Under the pieces are notes generated by a model. That model searched no databases, was not told where the DNA came from, and saw only the letters and a list, made by a program, of their open reading frames with translations. Positions 37,371-44,122 of a DNA stretch of 64,000 bases are shown here, one piece after another; position 1 is the stretch's first letter; each line of letters starts with the position of its first letter. The stretch is from NCBI RefSeq assembly GCF_036320485.1, contig NZ_CP132911.1:1488001-1552000 (forward strand), in the 5' to 3' direction. Both the position numbers and the translations under genes were made by a program. Source of the DNA: Dyella sp. A6 (GTDB lineage Bacteria > Pseudomonadota > Gammaproteobacteria > Xanthomonadales > Rhodanobacteraceae).

Positions 37371-38677
37371 GCGGGCGGCTGGATTGGCGTAGCGGCCCGG
37401 CCGGGCCGCTGCAGGGCAGCGTGCGGGTACCGGGCGACAAGTCGGTATCGCATCGCTCGCTGATGCTGTCGGCTCTGGCTGACGGCACCTCACGCATTCA
37501 TGGCTTCCTGGAGGGCGAGGACACCCGCGCCACCGCAGCCGTGCTGGCCCAGCTTGGCGTGCGCATCGAGACGCCGGCGGAGGGGGAGCGGGTGGTGCAT
37601 GGGGTGGGCCTGCATGGCCTGCGGGGCAGCAGCGAGGCGCTGGACTGCGGCAATGCCGGCACCGGCATGCGCCTGCTGGCTGGCCTGCTGGCCGGCCAAG
37701 CCTTCGACAGTACCCTGATCGGCGATGCCTCGCTTTCGAAGCGGCCGATGCGCCGGGTGACCGATCCGCTGGCCTCGATGGGTGCCAGGATCGACACGCA
37801 GGATGGCCTGCCGCCGTTGCATGTACGCGGCGGCCAACCCCTGCATGGCATCCGCTACGAGCTTCCGGTGGCCAGCGCCCAGGTCAAATCCGCGTTGTTG
37901 CTGGCGGGTCTGTATGCGCAGGGTGAGACCGAGGTGGTCGAGCCGCATCCGACCCGCGACTACACCGAGCGCATGCTGGCCGCCTTCGGCTGGCCGATCG
38001 CATTCGAGCCGGGCCGGGCACGTTTGTCGGGTGGGCATACACTGAAGGCCACCGACGTCGAGGTGCCCGCCGATTTCTCCTCGGCGGCGTTCTTCCTGGT
38101 TGCCGCCAGCATCGTGCCGGGGTCCGACCTGAGTCTGCCGGCGGTGGGGCTCAACCCGCGTCGTACCGGCCTGCTCGAAGCGTTGCGATTGATGGGGGCC
38201 GACATCCGCATCGAGAACGAACGCAGCAGCGGCGGCGAGCCGGTGGGTGATCTGCGGGTGCGCTACGCGCCACTGCATGGCGTCGAACTCCCGGAGGCGC
38301 TGGTGCCCGACATGATCGACGAATTCCCGGCGCTGTTCGTCGCTGCGGCGGTGGCCGAGGGGCGCAGCGTGATCCGCGGCGCGGCCGAGCTGCGGGTCAA
38401 GGAATCCGACCGCCTGGCGACCATGGCCACCGGCCTGCGTGCACTCGGTGCCCGTATTGATGAAACACCCGATGGCGCCGTCATCGAGGGTGGGCGATTG
38501 AACGGCGGTACGGTGGAAAGCCTGACCGACCATCGCATCGCCATGAGTTTCGCGGTGGCTGGCCTGGTGGCTGCTGGCCCGGTGCGGATCAACGACTGTC
38601 GCCATGTCGCGACTTCGTTCCCGGGTTTCATGGCGCTGGCCAACGGATGCGGGTTCGCGCTGCACGAAGCGGGCTGA
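37367..38677 (+). CDS. aroA: 3-phosphoshikimate 1-carboxyvinyltransferase (EPSP synthase)
   Basis: A 436-residue shikimate-pathway enzyme joining shikimate 3-phosphate and PEP. Signatures are VPGDKSVSHRSLML near the start (PEP/S3P binding Lys), DCGNAGTGMRLLAG, and the catalytic region LVPDMIDEFPALFVAAA. Start GTG at 37367 overlaps the pheA stop (GTGA); the frame is open upstream but inside pheA. kdsB follows after 86 bases. Confidence 0.97.
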   Translation: MSGRLDWRSGPAGPLQGSVRVPGDKSVSHRSLMLSALADGTSRIHGFLEGEDTRATAAVLAQLGVRIETPAEGERVVHGVGLHGLRGSSEALDCGNAGTGMRLLAGLLAGQAFDSTLIGDASLSKRPMRRVTDPLASMGARIDTQDGLPPLHVRGGQPLHGIRYELPVASAQVKSALLLAGLYAQGETEVVEPHPTRDYTERMLAAFGWPIAFEPGRARLSGGHTLKATDVEVPADFSSAAFFLVAASIVPGSDLSLPAVGLNPRRTGLLEALRLMGADIRIENERSSGGEPVGDLRVRYAPLHGVELPEALVPDMIDEFPALFVAAAVAEGRSVIRGAAELRVKESDRLATMATGLRALGARIDETPDGAVIEGGRLNGGTVESLTDHRIAMSFAVAGLVAAGPVRINDCRHVATSFPGFMALANGCGFALHEAG

Positions 38678-38763
38678 CCGATCTCCCCGGGCGGGTCCCG
38701 CTTGCGGGGCGCCCCGGTAACGGTGCGATGCGCTAGGCTGGGCGACCTTGCCACGAGGTCGCC

Positions 38764-39537
38764 ATGTCCAGCATTCCTCCCTTCATTGTTGCCATTCCCG
38801 CGCGCTACGGTTCGACGCGCCTGCCGGGTAAGCCATTGCGCGAGATCGACGGCGTGCCGATGGTGGTCCGGGTGGCGCAGCGCGCGTTGCAGGCAGGCGC
38901 CTTGCAGGTGGTGGTGGCGGTGGACGACGTCCGCGTAGCCGACGCGCTGCAGGGGCAGGGCGTGGATGTACGAATGACGCGAGCCGACCATGCCTCCGGC
39001 AGCGATCGTTTGGCCGAATGTGCAGCATCGTGTGGCTGGGCCGACGACGCCATCGTGGTGAACCTGCAGGGCGACGAGCCGTTCGCGCCCGCCGCGGGCA
39101 TCCAAGAGGTGGCACGCGCACTGGCCGCGGACGATGCGCCGATGGCCACCCTGGCAGCGCCGATCACGGACGCACATGAACTGTTCGACCCTAATGCAGT
39201 GAAGCTGGTACGTGATGCCCGCGGACGTGCGCTGTATTTCAGTCGTGCGCCGCTGCCGTGGGCGCGTGATGCCTTTGCGTCGAACCGCGACGTGCTTCCG
39301 GCCGGTATGCCATTTCTGCGCCACATTGGCGTCTATGCCTATCGCGCGGGTTTTCTCGCCCAGTATGCGCAACTGTCGCGTACCGCGCTGGAACAAGCCG
39401 AGTCGCTTGAACAGTTGCGTGTGCTCGAGCACGGCTACCCCATCGCGGTAAGGCTGACGCCAGAGCCGTTTCCTGCCGGCATCGATACCGAGTCTGACCT
39501 GCAGCGCGCGGAGCGCTGGCTGCGCGAGGGTCGTTGA
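38764..39537 (+). CDS. kdsB: 3-deoxy-manno-octulosonate cytidylyltransferase
   Basis: A 257-residue enzyme that activates Kdo as CMP-Kdo for lipopolysaccharide core. The N-terminal [17 protein letters not shown] nucleotide-binding loop, [24 protein letters not shown] and the [12 protein letters not shown] segment define the family. Length is normal (about 250). It provides the second Kdo step in this window after kdsA and uses CTP from the pyrG product. Confidence 0.97.
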   Translation: MSSIPPFIVAIPARYGSTRLPGKPLREIDGVPMVVRVAQRALQAGALQVVVAVDDVRVADALQGQGVDVRMTRADHASGSDRLAECAASCGWADDAIVVNLQGDEPFAPAAGIQEVARALAADDAPMATLAAPITDAHELFDPNAVKLVRDARGRALYFSRAPLPWARDAFASNRDVLPAGMPFLRHIGVYAYRAGFLAQYAQLSRTALEQAESLEQLRVLEHGYPIAVRLTPEPFPAGIDTESDLQRAERWLREGR

Positions 39538-39547
39538 ACGAGCGAGG

Positions 39548-39706
39548 TCAGCGGCGCCTGCGCAGCAACGCGATGAAGGTGCCGCCCAGGGCCAGGCCCA
39601 GCAGCAGTCCGATACCAGCGCCCCACAGCGCGCCGTTGTCGCCGTCCAGTGCGGAGCCGATCAGCACGCCCAGCACGAACAACACCGGTATTGGCAGGCA
39701 ACCCAT
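39548..39706 (-). CDS. Small two-helix membrane protein
   Basis: A 52-residue protein: two hydrophobic segments (about residues 5-18 and 25-46) separated by SALDGDNGALWG, ending in four Arg. The start at 39706 has GGAG about 8 bases upstream. The frame continues to 39844 but that part runs into uvrC antisense. It resembles generic small glycine-rich membrane proteins; no function can be assigned. It is convergent to kdsB and divergent from uvrC. Confidence 0.6.
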   Translation of the reverse strand: MGCLPIPVLFVLGVLIGSALDGDNGALWGAGIGLLLGLALGGTFIALLRRRR

Positions 39707-39780
39707 GCATTCATCTCCGCAAGCCGTTATCGACGGGCCATGATACGGCTCGCGAGCCATGAACCGGCTAGAATCCGCGC

Positions 39781-41622
39781 ATGCAGCCCACATCGTCGCC
39801 GGCCTTCGACGGCAAGGCCTTTGTCCGCACGCTGACCACTTCACCCGGCGTCTACCGCTATTTCGATGCGGAAGGCGAGTTGTTGTATGTCGGCAAGGCA
39901 GGCAACCTGAAGAAGCGCGTCAGCAGTTACTTTCTCAAGCCCAACATGCAGCCACGCATCGCCGCGATGGTGGCGCAGATAGCGCGCGCCGAAATCACGG
40001 TGACGCGCACCGAAGGCGAGGCGCTGCTGCTGGAATCGCAGCTGATCAAGTCGCTCAAGCCGCGCTACAACATCCTGTTGCGCGACGACAAAAGCTACCC
40101 GTACATCTATCTGTCCGGGGGCGAGGATTATCCGCGCCTGGCTTTCCACCGTGGTGCGCGGAATCTGCCGGGGCGTTTCTTCGGGCCCTATCCGAGCACG
40201 TTCGCGGTGCGCGAAAGTCTCGGCCTGATGCAGAAGCTGTTCAAGGTGCGCCAGTGCGAGGACAGCTATTTCCGCAACCGTTCGCGCCCTTGCCTGCAGT
40301 ATCAGATCGGCCGTTGTACCGCGCCATGCGTGGCATTGATCTCGGTGCCGGACTACCGCGACGACGTGCGCCACGCCGAGATGTTCCTGGAGGGCCGCAG
40401 CAGCGCGGTGATCGACGAGCTGGCGGCCGCGATGGAGCAGGCCAGTGCCCGACTCGAATTCGAGCGGGCGGCGTCGCTTCGCGATCAGGTGGCGGCATTG
40501 CGCAAGCTGCAGGCACAGCATCACGTCCAGGGTGCCAGCGCCGACATGGATGTGATTGCCTGCCGTATCGAGTCGGGAATGGCCTGCGTGAGCGTGCTGT
40601 TTTTCCGTGACGGGATCAGCCTGGGAACACGCGATTTCTTTCCCCGCCTGCCACTCGATGCGGAGCCGGCTGATGTACTGGCCCAGTTCGTGGCGCAGTA
40701 CTACCTGGATCGGCCGGTGCCGCGTGAACTGGTGCTGGGCGAAGCGCTGGCGGAGGAGGGCATGCTGGCCGAGATGCTGGCCCAGCAGAGCGGTCATGGG
40801 GTCGAGCTCAAGCACCGAGTCCGCGGCGAGCGCGCACGTTTCCTGCAGATGGCCGAGCGCAACGCGCAGGCTTCGCTGACCCAGCGCCTGGCCAGTCGGC
40901 AGACCCTGGGTACCCGTTTCGAGGACCTGCAGAAGCTGCTGGACTTGCCCGAGTCGCCGCGTCGTCTCGAATGTTTCGACATAAGCCACACCCGCGGCGA
41001 GTTGACCGTGGCTTCCTGTGTCGTGTTTGGTCCCGAAGGGCCCGAGAAGTCGCACTACCGGCGTTTCAACATCAGCGGCATTACTCCGGGTGACGATTAC
41101 GCGGCGATGCATCAGGCGCTGACCCGGCGTTTCCGCAAGGTGGCCGAAGGCGAGGGTGCAAAGCCCGACGTGCTGCTGATCGACGGCGGCGACGGGCAGG
41201 TGGCGCAGGCGCTCGATGTTCTGGATGAACTGGAGGTCACCGGCATCCATGTCGTGGGCGTGGCCAAGGGGCCGGCCCGGCGCGCAGGCGAGGAGACCCT
41301 TATCCTGGCCGACCGGCCACCGGGACATCCTGGACGCGAGCTCCATCCCGGGTCCGCTTCGCCGGCGCTGCATCTGGTGGCCGCTGTGCGCGACGAGTCG
41401 CACCGCTTCGCGATCAGCGGTCATCGCAAGCGACGCGAGAAGGCACGCGAACGCAGTGTGCTGGAGGACGTCCCTGGCGTCGGTGCACGTCGTCGCACGG
41501 CGCTGCTGCGCACCTTCGGCGGCCTGGCCGGGGTGGAGGCCGCCGGCGTCGAGGAGTTGATGACGGTGAAAGGCATCGATCGCGGCCTGGCCGAACGGAT
41601 TTACGCTGCATTGCACGGTTGA
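39781..41622 (+). CDS. uvrC: UvrABC system protein C (excinuclease subunit)
   Basis: A 613-residue nucleotide-excision repair nuclease that makes both incisions. It has an N-terminal GIY-YIG domain (about 20-95: GVYRYFDAEGELLYVGKAGNLKKR), a Cys-containing region (QIGRCTAPCVALIS), a UVR UvrB-binding motif (about 203-238), and an RNase-H-like nuclease (about 390-540: ECFDISHTRGE, LLIDGGDGQ). A C-terminal helix-hairpin-helix pair ends the protein. pgsA follows after 69 bases, the conserved uvrC-pgsA pair. Confidence 0.97.
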   Translation: MQPTSSPAFDGKAFVRTLTTSPGVYRYFDAEGELLYVGKAGNLKKRVSSYFLKPNMQPRIAAMVAQIARAEITVTRTEGEALLLESQLIKSLKPRYNILLRDDKSYPYIYLSGGEDYPRLAFHRGARNLPGRFFGPYPSTFAVRESLGLMQKLFKVRQCEDSYFRNRSRPCLQYQIGRCTAPCVALISVPDYRDDVRHAEMFLEGRSSAVIDELAAAMEQASARLEFERAASLRDQVAALRKLQAQHHVQGASADMDVIACRIESGMACVSVLFFRDGISLGTRDFFPRLPLDAEPADVLAQFVAQYYLDRPVPRELVLGEALAEEGMLAEMLAQQSGHGVELKHRVRGERARFLQMAERNAQASLTQRLASRQTLGTRFEDLQKLLDLPESPRRLECFDISHTRGELTVASCVVFGPEGPEKSHYRRFNISGITPGDDYAAMHQALTRRFRKVAEGEGAKPDVLLIDGGDGQVAQALDVLDELEVTGIHVVGVAKGPARRAGEETLILADRPPGHPGRELHPGSASPALHLVAAVRDESHRFAISGHRKRREKARERSVLEDVPGVGARRRTALLRTFGGLAGVEAAGVEELMTVKGIDRGLAERIYAALHG

Positions 41623-41691
41623 GATGGACAGTGGTCAGCCAGCCGATGACCAAACCGTGCGACACTGGACGGCGTAACTCGGACGAGAACC

Positions 41692-42288
41692 ATGCGCATC
41701 AATCTTCCAACCTGGCTGACCTTGTTCCGCGTGGCCCTGCTGCCGGTGATGGTGGTCGTGTTCTATCTGCCGTTCCATGGACACAACATCACGGCGGCGA
41801 TCGTGTTCATCCTGGCGGCGGTGACCGACTGGCTCGACGGTTATCTGGCCCGCCGGCTCAAGATGACGTCCGCATTCGGTGCCTTCCTCGATCCGGTGGC
41901 CGACAAGCTGATGGTCGCGGTCACACTTTTCCTGCTGGTGGAGGCGCATCGTGGCGGCTGGTCGAGCATCCTGATGGCCGTGACTGCGGCGATCATCGTC
42001 GGACGCGAAATCAGCGTTTCGGCTCTGCGCGAGTGGATGGCGGAGATCGGCATGCGGGCAACGGTGAAGGTTGCCTTCATCGGCAAGCTGAAGACCGTGA
42101 TGCAGATGGTGGCCCTGGTGGTGCTGATCGTGCAGCACGAGAAGGAGGCCAAACTGCTCAGCCTCTACAACATCGGCGAATGGCTGCTGGTGATCGCGGG
42201 CATCCTGACGATCTGGTCCGGTCTTTACTATCTGCGTGCGGCCTGGCCGAGCCTGCAGGGCGAAGGGCGCGACGGTGGCGCAAAGTAA
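41692..42288 (+). CDS. pgsA: CDP-diacylglycerol--glycerol-3-phosphate 3-phosphatidyltransferase
   Basis: A 198-residue inner-membrane enzyme making phosphatidylglycerol phosphate, the committed step to anionic phospholipids. The CDP-alcohol phosphotransferase motif is complete: DWLDGYLARRLKMTSAFGAFLDPVADK (about residues 45-71). Five or six hydrophobic segments are visible. Length matches the family (about 185-200). A tRNA promoter begins 16 bases after the stop. Confidence 0.96.
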   Translation: MRINLPTWLTLFRVALLPVMVVVFYLPFHGHNITAAIVFILAAVTDWLDGYLARRLKMTSAFGAFLDPVADKLMVAVTLFLLVEAHRGGWSSILMAVTAAIIVGREISVSALREWMAEIGMRATVKVAFIGKLKTVMQMVALVVLIVQHEKEAKLLSLYNIGEWLLVIAGILTIWSGLYYLRAAWPSLQGEGRDGGAK

Positions 42289-42303
42289 AAAGGCGTCATG
42301 GGC

Positions 42304-42331
42304 TTGACGATATGATTTCACGTATTAGAAT
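42304..42331 (+). promoter_or_regulatory. Sigma70 promoter of the first tRNA-Gly gene
   Basis: TTGACG at 42304-42309, a 16-base spacer and TAGAAT at 42326-42331; the predicted start is about 7 bases before the mature tRNA 5' end. Confidence 0.75.
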
Positions 42332-42344
42332 GCGCGCCTCCGAT

Positions 42345-42420
<76 letters not shown>

Positions 42421-42430
42421 GATTCATGTC

Positions 42431-42457
42431 GAAGCCCTGGCCGATGGCCGGGGCTTC
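42431..42457 (+). terminator. Hairpin after tRNA-Gly copy 1
   Basis: A 12-bp stem with one G-T pair (42431-42442 with 42446-42457) and a 3-base loop, followed by only a weak T-rich stretch (GTCGTTTCC). Confidence 0.55.
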
Positions 42458-42603
42458 GTCGTTTCCGATGGTCATGATCATCGAACGCCGCGTCGCGACA
42501 CGGTATGCACGCACCCGCGTTGCCGTTGCGTCGGGGTCGACGAAAAAGCCTTCATCGGGGGCTTCCCATCCGGCATTCTTCTGCTAAGATTACGAGCTCC
42601 GAT

Positions 42604-42679
<76 letters not shown>

Positions 42680-42688
42680 GTTTTCCGC

Positions 42689-42719
42689 AAAACCTCGGGC
42701 ATCCGGGGTTTTGTTTTTT
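42689..42719 (+). terminator. Rho-independent terminator after tRNA-Gly copy 2
   Basis: A 10-bp stem with one G-T pair (42689-42698 with 42703-42712), a GCAT loop, then GTTTTTT. Confidence 0.85.
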
Positions 42720-42769
42720 GAGGCAGCGATCATCGGTTGGTTAGTCGACCGGCGACCGCCGCGCGCAAT

Positions 42770-42843
42770 GGCCAGGTGGCAGAGTGGTCATGCAGCGGAC
42801 TGCAAATCCGCGTACGCCGGTTCGATTCCGACCTTGGCCTCCA
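42770..42843 (+). tRNA. tRNA-Cys(GCA)
   Basis: A 74-nt cloverleaf: acceptor GGCCAGG pairs with CTTGGCC (one G-T), discriminator T, CCA encoded. The anticodon loop has GCA within ACTGCAAAT, and the T loop is GTTCGATTC. An integrase remnant starts 145 bases downstream, so its 3' end is a likely integration site. Confidence 0.95.
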
Positions 42844-42859
42844 TTGCAATCAACGACTT

Positions 42860-42882
42860 AGGCGCCTTCCGGGCGCCTTTTT
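42860..42882 (+). terminator. Terminator after tRNA-Cys
   Basis: A 7-bp stem (42860-42866 with 42872-42878), loop TTCCG, then a run of T. Confidence 0.8.
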
Positions 42883-42920
42883 CGTTTCTGGAATACGTCG
42901 AAAAAAGGGCAAAATCGGGC

Positions 42921-42948
42921 GTTTGCCACCCGTTTTCAGGTGGCAAAC
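42921..42948. repeat. Perfect inverted repeat between tRNA-Cys and the integrase remnant
   Basis: GTTTGCCACC at 42921-42930 and its exact complement at 42939-42948, with an 8-base spacer. A second, smaller pair (AACTCGC at 42946 and GCGAGTT at 42978) follows. There is no T tract, so it is not an obvious terminator. The place, between a tRNA 3' end and an integrase, is where recombinase arm sites are found. Confidence 0.6.
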
Positions 42949-42988
42949 TCGCGTAAGCTTGCATGGTTTCCGTGTATGCGAGTTTTCC

Positions 42989-43276
42989 ATGGCGACGAAG
43001 CGACGGCGCGGGCAGTCGTGGCATTACACTGCACGATGCACAGGCTTGCTGCCGCGTCTGATCTATCGGAGCTTCGATGATGAAGCCCAAGGCGACGAGT
43101 ATGTCACGGGCCTTGAGGCGTTGCTCGATCGTGGCGTGGTGCTCGATGGGCGGTATCCATCGAAGCGTGAGGCCGCCGCGTCTCAGCGCCATGGGGTGCG
43201 CTGCTATCTTGGCGCCAAGCATGTGTCGGTGGCGATGCATGTTCAAGCCCGGACGGTTTTTATCGGGAATTGGTAA
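42989..43276 (+). pseudogene. Truncated phage-type tyrosine integrase (N-terminal fragment)
   Basis: A 95-codon frame. Residues 1-51 (MATKRRRGQSWHYTAR, RLIYRSFDDEAQGDEYV, LEALLDRGVV) match the N-terminal arm-binding part of tRNA-associated phage integrases. After about residue 51 the similarity stops and the frame ends at 43276. The SAM-like and catalytic domains (R-H-R-Y residues) are absent. Position directly behind tRNA-Cys supports a decayed integrated element. Identification is by pattern only. Confidence 0.65.
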
Positions 43277-43287
43277 TGGGGGATCAG

Positions 43288-43635
43288 ATGGCCGGAATTG
43301 GTTTAATTGCGCTTCTCGCGATGTTTATTGCGGGGGCAGCGATTTATTTTCTACCCGCGATTGTCGCCACTTCACGAAAGCACCCAAACGCCACAGCGAT
43401 ATGCGTGCTGGATCTTCTGTTGGGCTGGACACTATTGGGGTGGGTGATTGCACTTGTGTGGGCATTTATGACGCCAGCGCAGGTGGTCGTGAAACGTCAG
43501 CTCCCCCCGGTTCCACCGTTAGTTTCTCGAGTGAAAAACTGCCCATTCTGTGCCGAGCCCATACAGGCTGCGGCTGTGAAATGCAAGCACTGTGGGTCAG
43601 ATCTTGCGGGAACTACCGCCGCGCCGCGTGCCTAG
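43288..43635 (+). CDS. Superinfection-immunity-like membrane protein with zinc ribbon
   Basis: A 115-residue protein. Two hydrophobic helices (about residues 1-24 and 38-60) carry IYFLPAIVATSRKHPNATAICVLDLLLGWTLLGWVIALVWAF, the pattern of the superinfection immunity (T4 Imm-like) family. The C-terminus has a zinc ribbon, CPFCAEPIQAAAVKCKHCGSDL (CxxC-CxxC, about residues 83-104). The start at 43288 has GGGGGA 7 bases upstream; ATG at 43276 would add 4 residues and touch the integrase stop. It may exclude phage DNA entry or be a general membrane protein of this fold. Confidence 0.75.
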   Translation: MAGIGLIALLAMFIAGAAIYFLPAIVATSRKHPNATAICVLDLLLGWTLLGWVIALVWAFMTPAQVVVKRQLPPVPPLVSRVKNCPFCAEPIQAAAVKCKHCGSDLAGTTAAPRA

Positions 43636-43770
43636 CTTGGCTTGTACTTTCCAATGGCGTCCAGCAACGCAACTAGGCTGCTATCTCGGGCAAGGGTTAA
43701 AGCATCCGGCGTGTCGGCCGATAACTGTTACGCACGACCGTGCTTTCTTGTCACTATCCGGAGAATTCCC

Positions 43771-43974
43771 ATGCAGGTTGCTTCTGTCAGCAGTAGCGTT
43801 GCAGCTCGCGTTCCGAGCAAGGCGCCCGAGATCAACGCAGGACATGACGGGGATGGTGACGATGGTGCCAGCAAGGCTGCGGCTGCAGCTGCATCGAGTT
43901 CTGCATCTGCTCCTGCGGCGACGGTGAATTCGTCCGGGCAGAAGGTCGGCCAGGTGGTCAACGTCAAGGCGTGA
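43771..43974 (+). CDS. Small Ala/Ser-rich hypothetical protein
   Basis: A 67-residue protein with a GGAG box 8 bases before its ATG. It has an N-terminal QVASVSSSVAARVPSK segment, a short acidic HDGDGDDG patch (about residues 25-32), an Ala/Ser run, and a conserved-looking VNSSGQKVGQVVNVKA end. There is no signal peptide or transmembrane helix. Short proteins with this layout occur in many proteobacteria, but I know no function. It stands alone between the island and prsT. Confidence 0.6.
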   Translation: MQVASVSSSVAARVPSKAPEINAGHDGDGDDGASKAAAAAASSSASAPAATVNSSGQKVGQVVNVKA

Positions 43975-44122
43975 GCCTCTCGGGCGAAGCTGACGGGCGG
44001 CGAGCCCGGCACGTCGGTCCGTCACACGATGGGTCGTGACGAACCGGTTGATGGGTGCGGATGGTTGGCGCTTTTCATCATCCACAGGCACCGTGCAGCC
44101 GGGCTGGCTGATATCGCCCCTG

